Translations under genes and position numbers: made by a program
Notes under the pieces: generated by a model
Told to the model about the DNA's origin: nothing
What the model saw: the letters and a program-made list of their open reading frames with translations, nothing else
The model's database searches: none
Part shown: piece after piece, positions 50,701-58,947 of the stretch
How positions within the stretch are numbered: position 1 is the stretch's first letter
Layout: the number at the start of each line of letters is the position of its first letter
DNA from: an uncultured Eubacteriales bacterium
Lineage (GTDB): Bacteria > Bacillota > Clostridia > Oscillospirales > Butyricicoccaceae
DNA: 64,000 nucleotides
Assembly (NCBI GenBank): GCA_910579575.1
Contig: CAJTUM010000002.1
Location: forward strand, 124,001-188,000
Direction of reading: 5' to 3'

Positions 50701-52842
50701 CGCCCAATAGAGGGTTCCCGGCTCGTTCAGCGAGAAGGTGACTTCCGCTGAAGTGGCCTTTTCGCCGCTCTGCTCCGCGTGCTGAATCACAGGAGGCGTG
50801 CCGTCAATGGTGGTGAAGGACAATTTTTTGACGGCCGAGCTCTTCGTTCCGTCATAGTCCGTCAACCAGAGATACAGGTCGTAGCTGGTCAGCTCCTCCA
50901 GGTCCACATTGTTCACCTGGAAGGGAATTGTGCTGTTTTTCACCGCGTCGATGGAGCCGTAGCCCAGGTTGCCCGTAATCGCCCCAGCCTTGAAATCCTG
51001 AGCCTTGGGGGCGGCGCTGCCCTTGGGCAGCAGGGCGTAATAAAGCTGGCAGCTCTTAGTCGTCATCACCGTCACCTGGGCGGTGTTCATGGTCAGCTTT
51101 GTCATCACCGGATACCCGCTGGCAAAATTGGGCGTGGTATTATCCGGCGTGGTGAAGGCGGTAACCTTCACTGGGCTGCGCTGGCCCCGGCTGTCCACCA
51201 TCACGCTGGTGATATAGTAGGAGCCGTCGGAGGTCAGGCCGGAAAGCTTGGCGGTCATCTCGGTTTTGGAAGCCGTAACCTTAATACTGCCGGATTTCAG
51301 AATTTTTCCGGAATAGGCCGGCGGAGAGATCACGTCTTCTTCATTGACAGAGCCGTCTGCTAAAGCGCTGACCGCCCAATAGACGGTGCCCGCCTTGTTG
51401 GCGCTGAACACAGCGTCCGCCGAAGTCGGGGCCACATTGTGGGCGGCGGGATAGCCTGCCAGCAGCCGAGGATCCGCCGAAGACTCGGCTGCGGCCACGT
51501 TGTCCATGGTCGTTCCCGCGATATTTGCCGTGACGCCGGGGCGCACGGCAATCTGATCGGGCAGCATCCCAACGGTGGAGCCGGCGGCGTTGACGTTCAG
51601 CTTATCAATATCGCCGTTGCCGGCGACAGAGGTCCCGATGTCCAGATTCAATTCGCCTACCCGGGCGTTGTTTTCCAGGGAGACGGAGGAGCCCACGGCC
51701 TTTTCGTCCACCGTTACTTTGGCGGCGGAGCCCTGGGCGATGGTCAATTTCGAGCCGGGGGTCAGGTTTTTGACCTCCTTGATATTGCCGGCCAGCTGCA
51801 CAGCGGAGCCGTTTTCCGCGTTGATCTCGATCATCTTCAGGCCGTAATTTTCAGGGGTGATATCTTCCACATAAGCATGGGTGCGAATGCTGGTGGAAGC
51901 GATATCCGTATCGCCCTCGGAACGGACGGTGACAAACTGGTTGCTAATGCTGTCCACAACCATTTCGTCGGCGGTGACGTTGCGCAGGATGATACTGCTC
52001 TCGCCTTGGTTGCTTTCGCCGGCGCCGCTGGCCATAATCTTGCCCAGTACCGTCACATTCTCCAGCAGCACGTCGCCCAAGCCGATACCGCCTGTCAAAT
52101 ACAGGTCGCCGGCGATGACGGTGTTGCGCAGCGTGACGCCAGAGGAAGAAATGGTCACATTGCCATATACGCTGCCCAGCTCATGTTCGCCGGGCTCGCT
52201 GATGGGGGTTCCCACGGCCTGCACCAGCATTTTGGCCACCTCGCCCCGCGTCACATGGTTCTGAGGCCGGAACGTGCCGTCCGGGTAACCGCCCACGACG
52301 CCGGCGTCTGCGGCGGCCTGCACCATTGTGCGGCTCCATTCGCTGAAATCGCGGCTATCGGAAAAACCCAGAGTCTCGCCGGCAGAGGATTGGAGCATCA
52401 TATTGCGCCCCAACAGCAGCACGGCCTGTTCCCGAGTCAGGTTATCGTCTGGGGAAGCGGTGGTTCTGGAAGTGCCCTGGAAATAACCCACATTGTAGGC
52501 GATCGAAATATCGTCGGCATACCAGGAGCTGTCCTGTACGTCGGTAAAGGGCGTGCCTCCCACCTGGTCATAGCCGTAAGCCCGGTCCACCATGGTGACA
52601 AACTCCGCCCGGGTGATATTTCGGTCTGCATAAAGATTGCCGTCAATATCGCCCCGCATTACGCTCCATTCCACCAGCTGATCCAGATATTCCTGGGCCC
52701 AGTTGTCGGCGGCTTGGGCCTGAGGGGCCACGGCAGGCGCCATGCCGCCCAGCATCGCCAGGGATAAAAACCCCGCCGCCGCTCGGCGGGCCAATGGCCG
52801 CAGCCTGCGCTTCATGTTTTCCATTCTGTTTGTTTTGCTCAT
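47794..52842 (-). CDS. very large secreted surface protein with N-terminal SLH domains
   Basis: This 1,682-residue protein has a signal peptide (about 1-45, ending AQA-AD) and three SLH domains (about 46-225, with YGYDQVGGTPFTDV, VGYFQGTSRT and GVVGGYPDGTFRPQNHVTRG). A beta-rich region with short repeats follows (about 228-480, NVTISSSGVTLRNTVIAGDL type). After this come Ig/Fn3-like modules that share a GT[VL]YWAV strand (GTVYWAVSA, GTLYWAVYQ, CQLYYALLP, GQVYYVAVP). It looks like an S-layer or adhesin-type wall protein. ATG 52842 has AAAGGA about 10 bases upstream. SLH domains are N-terminal here and C-terminal in the next gene. Confidence 0.88.
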   Translation of the reverse strand: MSKTNRMENMKRRLRPLARRAAAGFLSLAMLGGMAPAVAPQAQAADNWAQEYLDQLVEWSVMRGDIDGNLYADRNITRAEFVTMVDRAYGYDQVGGTPFTDVQDSSWYADDISIAYNVGYFQGTSRTTASPDDNLTREQAVLLLGRNMMLQSSAGETLGFSDSRDFSEWSRTMVQAAADAGVVGGYPDGTFRPQNHVTRGEVAKMLVQAVGTPISEPGEHELGSVYGNVTISSSGVTLRNTVIAGDLYLTGGIGLGDVLLENVTVLGKIMASGAGESNQGESSIILRNVTADEMVVDSISNQFVTVRSEGDTDIASTSIRTHAYVEDITPENYGLKMIEINAENGSAVQLAGNIKEVKNLTPGSKLTIAQGSAAKVTVDEKAVGSSVSLENNARVGELNLDIGTSVAGNGDIDKLNVNAAGSTVGMLPDQIAVRPGVTANIAGTTMDNVAAAESSADPRLLAGYPAAHNVAPTSADAVFSANKAGTVYWAVSALADGSVNEEDVISPPAYSGKILKSGSIKVTASKTEMTAKLSGLTSDGSYYITSVMVDSRGQRSPVKVTAFTTPDNTTPNFASGYPVMTKLTMNTAQVTVMTTKSCQLYYALLPKGSAAPKAQDFKAGAITGNLGYGSIDAVKNSTIPFQVNNVDLEELTSYDLYLWLTDYDGTKSSAVKKLSFTTIDGTPPVIQHAEQSGEKATSAEVTFSLNEPGTLYWAVYQDEADFPYIMPGETAPPALTDLVAKTQVQAAIGAIKKGNSNANKADTDVKFNVSGLKAQTAYYLFYVAKDKAGNFSSEVKKLELHTLDNEAPKAELEFTKYNGDDKNAPLPDTDIRVVFSEKITPRVMNNGKWENEDIYEAYKTARDAGINERPEKQKEFADMLKKHIRLYVRPATGQPVEATERTAANAATTPDWLIDYRYATVTEEDGKTVVTFPTKTGAAKDTSALNLASGATYYFRLEGIFDRATVPNQMGNTNLPDFRTVFAQVSLSQTNVESTNVGGVELDPYQSASFLMEPISVERVEPNMLWDMLIWTDTSMTYSIYSRDKDAGNDAWKLVKADNRINVSAAPDGYAYHSLGNLTKTGVAPIFGKINEMKDTEYAIRIDAIGDSNDPSAWNRRVNLKFTIVAGPQAALQNLASGSYITNWEESQKRDGVVAINLPEPFEIRKQFSDSAPPKFVDNYPNIAAGDIVAEVSVMIDRPGQVYYVAVPLTNVKYDGGDTYKHITDYSAASRPAVAPESAGGMVVAPGDRVSGTDMPLPKVVPNGGDASSGWKPLLLSSPGVNTITSGNFTGDVRHGTSPSMVANNAATLRIENLKPDTEYFLYLVTKGTGAVYSEYASCYRFKTEVAVRPVITMSITNPNVIVKVDRDTNMDYMLVRTGSEDSQFHKKLVDVIDNVAIDEKYKDMTVLDAMSTDIIKGNVSTGTVFDTYAPIAVKNDYASLIRNQSVSGTDVVMIGKDKPFKPVAEGTTVNCTGMTGSNYYTFIAVGRSTMGSGDAFRAARPVFLRDTEAPIVTEVIANLRPQIKVDANGNPILDANNQEIQLNKVEGYITLVFSEPLYAREKSSSVDQTTIPVDNCIRGNHSGDTDWKGIGDMVTTTGNSGVTVAGDADHKGGAISAIDLDVKNAQNGAGISFSTNLCDEAGNNRESTPLTVTVTVKKNKDGGYDVGYTLTPAWDGRNQKK

Positions 52843-52845
52843 GAA

Positions 52846-52950
52846 TCAAAATTCCTTTCCGCCCGCCAAAGCGGTTTGGGCCGCCTGGTAGGCTAATCCT
52901 GTTTGGCCGGGCCGGGTCTCCCCGCCCGCCTCGGTCTTGCGTTGGTCCAT
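52846..52950 (-). CDS. possible 34-residue small protein upstream of the large SLH gene
   Basis: The 150 bp between the PilZ gene and the large SLH gene contain a short frame that starts at ATG 52950 with AAGGA 9 bases upstream, and ends in TGA at 52848-52846. An in-frame ATG at 52968 would make it 40 residues. It is polar (MDQRKTEAGG start, AYQAAQ middle). The stop falls 3 bases before the SLH start codon, so it could couple translation. No family is recognised, and chance is possible. Confidence 0.25.
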   Translation of the reverse strand: MDQRKTEAGGETRPGQTGLAYQAAQTALAGGKEF

Positions 52951-52990
52951 CGGTCGTTTTCCTTCCATTTTATAATGAAGGAGCTCCGCT

Positions 52991-53593
52991 TCACCGCGCT
53001 CGGCTGCGCACCTGCACGCTGAAAACAGCCTCTCTCACTATCATCTCTTCGTCGTCGCACATCTCCACAAATTTGGCGGCGTAAAGAACTTCGTCCTTCC
53101 TGTCGGAGGGGCGCCGCCGCAGCACCTGGCATTTGAGAATCAACGGTTCGCTGGTAATCGGCACCACCAGCTCCACCACCTCCCCATCCTCCAGCTGCTG
53201 GGCGCAGAAAAAAGCGACTCCGCCGCAGCTCAGGTCGTTGGCCTCCGCCTGCCGGCGGCCCTTCCAGCCGCCGCTGACAGGATAGATAAAGCTCTGAAAA
53301 TGGGTGGGCATCCGCAGGTTTTGCCGCATCTCGCTGCCCAAACTATGCAGCTTCTGCAATACAATCAAATCGTTGCGGTTGCGCCGCACGCGGCCCAACA
53401 GGGCGTCGCCGTCCCCATCGATGGGGACCAGCTGAATTTCCTCGTGCTCCATCACCGCGGATATCTTATCTTCTGGCACCCGCACCTGCCAATCGGGGGC
53501 GTCGGGCGGGTTTTCCAGCCTGCCCTGGGCCAGCACGGCGTTCCGGCTGTCCAGCAGGGCGTAGAGTTTGCCTTGCTTGCCGCTGTTCATCAA
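52991..53593 (-). CDS. PilZ-domain protein
   Basis: This 200-residue protein has an N-terminal beta domain (about 5-85) and a C-terminal PilZ domain (about 90-195). Nucleotide-binding motifs are RQNLR (RxxxR, residues 89-93) and DLSCGG. It probably binds cyclic-di-GMP in the cytosol; the partner is unknown. The start (ATGATG at 53593) overlaps the YlqH-like stop by 3 bases, so it is translated together with the FliK-like and FlhB-like genes. Presence of this domain in an export-related operon suggests nucleotide control of export or of the adjoining surface proteins. Confidence 0.85.
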   Translation of the reverse strand: MMNSGKQGKLYALLDSRNAVLAQGRLENPPDAPDWQVRVPEDKISAVMEHEEIQLVPIDGDGDALLGRVRRNRNDLIVLQKLHSLGSEMRQNLRMPTHFQSFIYPVSGGWKGRRQAEANDLSCGGVAFFCAQQLEDGEVVELVVPITSEPLILKCQVLRRRPSDRKDEVLYAAKFVEMCDDEEMIVREAVFSVQVRSRAR

Positions 53594-53952
53594 CGATTCT
53601 CCTCTCCTGTCCGCTCCGGCTGAGGGGCCTGTTCGCTCTGTTCAGCCGGGCGCTGGGCTTCCGGTTGCGAAAGGCCGGTCTCCGGGTCAAAATGCAAAAA
53701 ATACACATAGATTTCCACAATCGCTTTGTAAAGCTCTTCTGGAATCTCCTGGCCCAGCTGAAGCTGGGTCAGCATCGTGGCCAGGGAATTGTCCTCATAG
53801 ATGGGCACGCCGCTGTCCGCCGCCGTCTCCACAATTTTCTCCGCCATATATCCCATGCCGGAGGCCACGATGACAGGCGCCCCGTCTCCCGGCCCATATT
53901 GCAGGGCTACGGCCTTTTTGGATGGATTCCGTCTTCCCTCAGGCTTTGACAT
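53590..53952 (-). CDS. ylqH: FlhB C-terminal-domain homologue (YlqH/FlhX type)
   Basis: This ~120-residue protein corresponds to the C-terminal cytoplasmic domain of FlhB (KKAVALQYGPGDGAPVIVAS, then AEKIVETAADSGVPIYEDNS and IPEELYKAIVEIYVYF). It lacks the membrane part and the NPTH cleavage site, as in YlqH. Such proteins can replace the cleaved FlhB tail. ATG 53952 is used rather than an upstream TTG at 53973, because similarity begins there; it overlaps the FliK-like gene by 14 bases. The last 35 residues are polar and unrelated. Confidence 0.85.
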   Translation of the reverse strand: MSKPEGRRNPSKKAVALQYGPGDGAPVIVASGMGYMAEKIVETAADSGVPIYEDNSLATMLTQLQLGQEIPEELYKAIVEIYVYFLHFDPETGLSQPEAQRPAEQSEQAPQPERTGEENR

Positions 53953-55390
53953 TGACACTGTTCTTCCCTTCAAATATTTTGGGGAACGCCTCTGTCAGGG
54001 CGATGGGGCGCTCCATTCGGCGGACGCTGACGGCGGTCGGGGTCAGGCCGTTGCGGGTCAGAATATCGGCCATGGCCTGCTCCACCTGCTTGGCGAAGGG
54101 GGCCACCCTCTCCGGACAGGCGATGCGGACGTCGGTCTCCGTTCCCCGGGCCGTCAGCAAAATATCAAAAAAGCCCAGAGACTGAACGTCCATTTTGAAT
54201 AGAAACCGCATAGCCGTCTGCCGCCGCCCTCCCTTCGCGGGCTTTTCGTCGTCCTCCGCCTCTGGGTCCACCCAAAGCTCGGAAAACAGCATCCGTCCGT
54301 TCATCTCAATGGGGATCAGCAGATGATTGACGGGCATATAGACGCTTTCATTGACCAGCATAGCGTTGACCAGCTGCTGAAAAACCTGCTGCTCGTCGGC
54401 GCTGCCGCCCCCTCGCAGGGCTCGGGCCGCCGCCGACGCCAGCGCCTCGGCAAATTGGTTGGCCCGGCTCTCGGGCGCCGGCTGGCTCCGGCGCAAAATA
54501 GCCAACAGCGCCTGGCCGTCCACTCCCCCTAACTGGCCCTTCAGCGTGCCGTAGCCGCTGAGCCGGCGGAAGGAATCCAGCAGATTTTCCTCCGCGCCGT
54601 TTTCATATCGGGCGGCGTCCAGCGCCAACAGGGAAAGGAGGCTCCGGGGCAAACCCATGTCGTGGGTTCGGCTGACGTAGGAAGACATATAAGGGAAAAT
54701 ATTTTTTTGCAGCAGCGCCAAGGCCCCCTGCCGGTCGCCGGCGGCCACGCTGTTTTCCAGCATAGCCGTCAGATCTCGCAGCTTTTCCGCCCAGCTGGCG
54801 GGCATAGCGTCGGCCATATTCCGCAGATTGCGCAGGATATTGCCCTCGATATGGCTGGTGGAGGAATAATCCGCATAGTTTTTGACGAACTGGAGAATGT
54901 CCAGCCGGACTCCGTCGGAAGCGGCCCGGGCGTAGGCGTTGCGGAGCAAAGCGAACAGGGGACCGCCGAAACGGACGCCCGATTTCATCTGTCCAGAAAG
55001 GAAATCCAGCAGTTGGGCCTGGTCCATCTTCATCATTTCCAGCGCCCGGGCGATTTCCGCCGCCGTGCCCTCCCCCATGCCGGACAGGGCTACGGTTCCC
55101 TCCCGGCTGGAAAACACGCGGGCCAGCTCTGCGGCTAAGCTCGGCGCCTCCCGCAGCCGCTGGAGGAAGGTCTGGAAATTAGAATCATACCGGATTTGAC
55201 CGGAATTGTCCAGCGTCCCGCTGTCCTGCCGCTCTGTTTTGCCGTCCGGCCCCACCACTCGGTTCGGGTCCGTCACGTTCTGGATGTTGGGGTTGCTGTT
55301 GGACGAAGGAGGGAGATTCTTGTTGGGAATCCCGTTATTGGTGTTGTCTAAACCCGGCGTCGGGTTTGTCACGCCTAAGAGATTGGGCAT
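53939..55390 (-). CDS. FliK-like hook-length control domain protein (YlqG position)
   Basis: The C-terminal ~120 residues of this 483-residue protein resemble the FliK substrate-switch domain (FKMDVQSLGFFDILLTARGT then TDVRIACPERVAPFAKQVEQ). The first 75 residues are Asn/Pro-rich and disordered, and the middle (about 75-360) is helical. It pairs with a FlhB-C-like gene directly downstream, as ylqG-ylqH do in Bacillus. It may be a second switch or ruler protein; the substrate is not known. The ATG at 55390 has a weak site (AGAGGT). It is divergent from cheA. Confidence 0.75.
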   Translation of the reverse strand: MPNLLGVTNPTPGLDNTNNGIPNKNLPPSSNSNPNIQNVTDPNRVVGPDGKTERQDSGTLDNSGQIRYDSNFQTFLQRLREAPSLAAELARVFSSREGTVALSGMGEGTAAEIARALEMMKMDQAQLLDFLSGQMKSGVRFGGPLFALLRNAYARAASDGVRLDILQFVKNYADYSSTSHIEGNILRNLRNMADAMPASWAEKLRDLTAMLENSVAAGDRQGALALLQKNIFPYMSSYVSRTHDMGLPRSLLSLLALDAARYENGAEENLLDSFRRLSGYGTLKGQLGGVDGQALLAILRRSQPAPESRANQFAEALASAAARALRGGGSADEQQVFQQLVNAMLVNESVYMPVNHLLIPIEMNGRMLFSELWVDPEAEDDEKPAKGGRRQTAMRFLFKMDVQSLGFFDILLTARGTETDVRIACPERVAPFAKQVEQAMADILTRNGLTPTAVSVRRMERPIALTEAFPKIFEGKNSVNVKA

Positions 55391-55427
55391 TTTTCGATAC
55401 CTCTGCGATAAAGTTATAAAAACTACT

Positions 55428-55454
55428 TAATTTCCGCCGACCCGCTGCCGATAA
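55428..55454 (+). promoter_or_regulatory. sigma-28 (FliA)-type promoter of cheA
   Basis: TAAT (55428-55431), a 15-base spacer and GCCGATAA (55447-55454) match the Firmicutes SigD consensus with two changes. Transcription would begin near 55461, leaving AAAGGTGG (55471-55478) as ribosome site for the ATG at 55487. Confidence 0.7.
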
Positions 55455-55486
55455 TCTAAAGGAGATATAAAAAGGTGGTGTTTTTC

Positions 55487-57577
55487 ATGGGCAACGGCAA
55501 TGAAATCCTGGATATGTATATTTATGAAACAAACACGTTGCTGGAGCAATTAGAAAATATCGTTTTGGAGGCGGAAAAGGTCGACACCTTTTCACAGGAA
55601 AACGTCAATGAGATCTTCCGCATCATGCATACCATCAAAGGCTCCTCCGCCATGATGGAATTCAGCACTCTGACCACAATCGCCCACCGGATTGAAGACC
55701 TGTTCTTCATCATCCGCGAAAACACCATGGAGGTGGTTTCCGAGGCGAACCGCCCCGCTCTATTCGACCTGGTGTTCCAGTCCATCGACTATTTCCGGGG
55801 CGAGGTAGAAAAGGTGGAGGCAAATCAGCCCCTCGATGAGGATATCGACAGTTTCCTTTCAAATGTTAATAGCCTGATTTCTAAAATTAAGGGAGAAGAG
55901 GCGGAAGAGCCGGCGCCGCAGCCGGCGGTCGCCGAGCCTCCTCCGGCGGAAACTGGGGCGCCCGCCCCCTCCGCCGCCCCGGATTTCCCTCCGGGAGATA
56001 AAAACTTCCCCTACGGCGTGCGGGTCTTTTTTGACGAGGGCTGCGGCATGGAGAGTTTGCGCTCGTTTATGTTGGTGGCCTCGGTGCGGGATTTCTGCGC
56101 CGAATCCGATTTTATTTTTTCCCCCGCCGACGTGGAGCAGAATCCGGCTACGTCGGAAATCGTCGTGGAGCAGGGTTTTTTGATGATGTTCAAGCATCCA
56201 GAGGATCGGGAAACCGCTCTTCCCATCGTCAAATCCTCCGGCTCTGTGCGCGAGTACCAGCCCTTTGATTATCACCCTGCCGAGCCGGAACCCGAGCCCC
56301 AAGCTCCCGCTCAGGCGGCTCAGCCTGAGCCCAAGCCCGCCCCTGCCGCGGCGGCCGCTCAGCCTGCGGCGCCCGCCGGCGGTCAGCAGCATCCGAAAGA
56401 GACGCTGATCAGCGTCAACTTGAGTAAGCTGGACCAGCTCAACGCCATTGTGGGCGAAATTGTCATCACAGAATCCATGGTCACCTCTTCCCCCGATCTG
56501 AAGGGGCTGAATTTGGATTCCTTCTCCAAATCCGCCCGCCAGCTGCGCAAGCTCACCGACGAGCTGCAGGACGTCTCTATGTCTCTGCGGATGGTGCCCG
56601 TCTCCGGCACATTCCAGAAAATGAACCGCATTGTGCGGGATATGACCAAAAAGCTGAACCGCCCGGCCAAGCTGACCCTGATCGGCGAAAACACCGAGGT
56701 GGACAAAACCATTGTCGACAACATCGGCGACCCCATTATGCACATGATCCGCAACTCGATGGATCACGGCATTGAGGAAACCCAGGCAGAACGAGTGGCC
56801 GCCGGCAAGGACCCGGTGGGCGAAATTATTTTGTCCGCCAGAGACACCGGCAGCGAAGTCATCATCGAAATCATCGACGACGGCCGAGGCGTCGACGACG
56901 AGGCTGTGCTCAAAAAGGCCATCCGCCAAGGCATCGCCTCTCCCGACGTGGAATATAGCCACCGGGAGATCCTCAACTTCCTGCTGGCGCCCGGCTTTTC
57001 CACCAATGTGGAGGTAACGGAGTTTTCCGGCCGGGGCGTAGGCATGGACGTGGTCAAGCGGAGCGTAGAGGAGCTGGGCGGCAACGTCACCATTTCCAGC
57101 ACGTTGGGCCAGGGCATGACCACCACCATCCGCATCCCGCTGACCATGGCCATTATGGACGGTATGGAGGTTTCTGTGGGCGATTCCATCTTCACGATTC
57201 CCATCAACAACATCCGATCCAGCATGAAGGTGACGTCTCAGGAGGTTATCCACGACTCCAGCAGCGGCGAAGTCATCAAAGCTCTGGACAATTTTTACCC
57301 CATCATCCGAGCCAAAGACTTATATCAGCTCAACAACGGCTGCACGGAGATTGAAGACGGCATTCTGCTCTGGTTGGAATCGGGCGATTGCTCCTACTGC
57401 CTGTTTGTCGACGAGCTTTTGGGCGAACAGCAGGTGGTTGTCAAGCAGCTGCCCAGCTATGTAAACAGCTTCAACATTAAAAATTATGGCATCAGCGGCT
57501 GTACGCTGTTGGGCGACGGCAGCATCAGCATCATTTTGGATGTGGCCAATCTTTATACGGCCGCCCACGGCGCGTAA
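55487..57577 (+). CDS. cheA: chemotaxis histidine kinase CheA
   Basis: CheA phosphorylates CheY and CheB on receptor signals. The 696-residue protein has P1 with the phosphorylated His48 (HTIKGSSAMM), P2 (about 180-265), a Pro/Ala linker and P3 dimer helices (about 305-370). The ATPase P4 has N-box HMIRNSMDHGIE, DDGRGVDDEA, GRGVGMDVVK and GQGMTTTIRI. The CheW-like P5 ends the protein (about 560-690). Start ATG 55487 has AAAGGTGG 8 bases upstream; a GTG at 55475 with AAAGGAG is an alternative. It heads the cheA-cheW-cheR-cheB operon. Confidence 0.96.
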   Translation: MGNGNEILDMYIYETNTLLEQLENIVLEAEKVDTFSQENVNEIFRIMHTIKGSSAMMEFSTLTTIAHRIEDLFFIIRENTMEVVSEANRPALFDLVFQSIDYFRGEVEKVEANQPLDEDIDSFLSNVNSLISKIKGEEAEEPAPQPAVAEPPPAETGAPAPSAAPDFPPGDKNFPYGVRVFFDEGCGMESLRSFMLVASVRDFCAESDFIFSPADVEQNPATSEIVVEQGFLMMFKHPEDRETALPIVKSSGSVREYQPFDYHPAEPEPEPQAPAQAAQPEPKPAPAAAAAQPAAPAGGQQHPKETLISVNLSKLDQLNAIVGEIVITESMVTSSPDLKGLNLDSFSKSARQLRKLTDELQDVSMSLRMVPVSGTFQKMNRIVRDMTKKLNRPAKLTLIGENTEVDKTIVDNIGDPIMHMIRNSMDHGIEETQAERVAAGKDPVGEIILSARDTGSEVIIEIIDDGRGVDDEAVLKKAIRQGIASPDVEYSHREILNFLLAPGFSTNVEVTEFSGRGVGMDVVKRSVEELGGNVTISSTLGQGMTTTIRIPLTMAIMDGMEVSVGDSIFTIPINNIRSSMKVTSQEVIHDSSSGEVIKALDNFYPIIRAKDLYQLNNGCTEIEDGILLWLESGDCSYCLFVDELLGEQQVVVKQLPSYVNSFNIKNYGISGCTLLGDGSISIILDVANLYTAAHGA

Positions 57578-57604
57578 GCCGGCGCAAAAAGGAGGAAGCA
57601 ACCA

Positions 57605-58099
57605 ATGAACGACGAGATTTTATTCGCCACCGAAGACCAGCTGGCCGACCTGGCCCCGGCGGAGGAAGCGATAGATTCCCAAAAATTCCTGATATTTTTG
57701 TGCGACGGCCTGCGCCTGGGCGTGGTGGCCGAATGGGTTGTGGAAATTTTGACCAATCTGCCTATCACCTATCTGCCCATGATGCCCGATTATATCCCGG
57801 GTATTATCAATATGCGGGGCCAGATCATTCCCATTGTAGACGTCCGTCTCCGCCTGGGCAAAATGCCTGCGGCAGACGAAAAGCAAAATTCCAATTTGAT
57901 CATCGTGCTCAACATCGAGGGCACGCAACTGGGTATCCTGGTGGACGCGGTGGACCAGATGATCGACATTCCCAAAGAAAATATCCTGCCCATGCCCGCT
58001 CACAGCCAGCAGTTGTTGGTTTCGGGCATGTGCTCCCTGCCAGACGACTCCGGCACGATGATGGTGTTAGACTGCGGCCAGCTGATGCCCCATGACTAA
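57605..58099 (+). CDS. cheW: chemotaxis coupling protein CheW
   Basis: CheW links receptors to CheA. The 164-residue protein has an N-terminal acidic lead (about 1-25) and then the CheW SH3-like fold: FLIFLCDGLRLGVVAEWVVE, LPMMPDYIPGIINMRGQIIP, IVDVRLRLGK, and GILVDAVDQMIDIPKENIL. The start has AGGAGG upstream. It follows cheA by 27 bp and overlaps cheR by 8 bases. CheV provides a second coupling protein elsewhere in the window. Confidence 0.95.
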   Translation: MNDEILFATEDQLADLAPAEEAIDSQKFLIFLCDGLRLGVVAEWVVEILTNLPITYLPMMPDYIPGIINMRGQIIPIVDVRLRLGKMPAADEKQNSNLIIVLNIEGTQLGILVDAVDQMIDIPKENILPMPAHSQQLLVSGMCSLPDDSGTMMVLDCGQLMPHD

Positions 58100-58931
58100 T
58101 CTCGGTAAAAGCGGTGGGGGCGCGTTTTCCCCCATGACAATTTCGGACGCGGATTTCACCAAGCTGGTCCGCTTTGTCCAAACCAATTACGGCATTGATC
58201 TTTCTCAGAAAAGGCAGCTGATTACCGGCCGCCTTTCTGCCTCTATCCGGCAAAAAGGTTATTCCAGCTTTGCGGATTTCATCAATAATCTGCTGAAAAC
58301 CAAGGACGAGACGGAGGTCACTCTGCTGCTGGATAAGCTGACCACCAATTATACTTTTTTCATGCGGGAGCAGGATCATCTGGATTATTTCCGCAAAACG
58401 ATCATCCCGGATATTGTCCGCCGGCATCAAAAAGATAAAACGCTGGCTATCTGGAGCGCCGGCTGCTCTTCTGGCGAGGAGCCTTACAATATCTCTATGT
58501 ATCTTTTTGACTATCTGGGCGCTGACGCCAGAAATTGGGACACCCGTTTGCTGGCCACTGATATCTCCTCCAAGGCGCTGGCCTCCGCCCGCCGGGGAGT
58601 ATATGAGCTGCCTGACACGATCCCCGCCGATTGGAAGAAAAAATATTTTGTTCCCCAGTCGGGAGGCCGCTATAGCGTGGCTCCCGCCGTCAAGGATAAT
58701 GTGATTTTTCAGACCTTCAACCTAATGGACCCCATTAAATTCCGCCGGAAATTTGATGTGATTTTCTGCCGGAATGTGATGATTTACTTTGACCAGCCCA
58801 CCAAGGACGCCTTGGTGCAGCGCTTTTATGACGCAACCGTGCCGGGAGGGTATCTGCTCATCAGTTATTCCGAAAACCTGAGCCAAAACACCCCTTACCG
58901 CAGGCTGGCCACCGCCACATTCCAAAAATAA
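58092..58931 (+). CDS. cheR: chemoreceptor methyltransferase CheR
   Basis: CheR methylates receptor glutamates using S-adenosylmethionine. The 279-residue protein has the N-terminal helical domain (LVRFVQTNYGIDLSQKRQLI). The SAM-binding motif is LAIWSAGCSSGEEPYNISMY near 117-136. It also has the acidic LLATDISSKALASARRGVY segment and FDVIFCRNVMIYFD near 218-231. Start 58092 overlaps cheW; ATG 58134 is another candidate, giving a 265-residue protein of usual length. Confidence 0.95.
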   Translation: MTNLGKSGGGAFSPMTISDADFTKLVRFVQTNYGIDLSQKRQLITGRLSASIRQKGYSSFADFINNLLKTKDETEVTLLLDKLTTNYTFFMREQDHLDYFRKTIIPDIVRRHQKDKTLAIWSAGCSSGEEPYNISMYLFDYLGADARNWDTRLLATDISSKALASARRGVYELPDTIPADWKKKYFVPQSGGRYSVAPAVKDNVIFQTFNLMDPIKFRRKFDVIFCRNVMIYFDQPTKDALVQRFYDATVPGGYLLISYSENLSQNTPYRRLATATFQK

Positions 58932-58947
58932 AAGGAGGGCGCGGCCA

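Noticed and set aside
55859..57253. A 464-codon open frame on the minus strand
   Set aside because: It is antisense to cheA, which has all kinase boxes.
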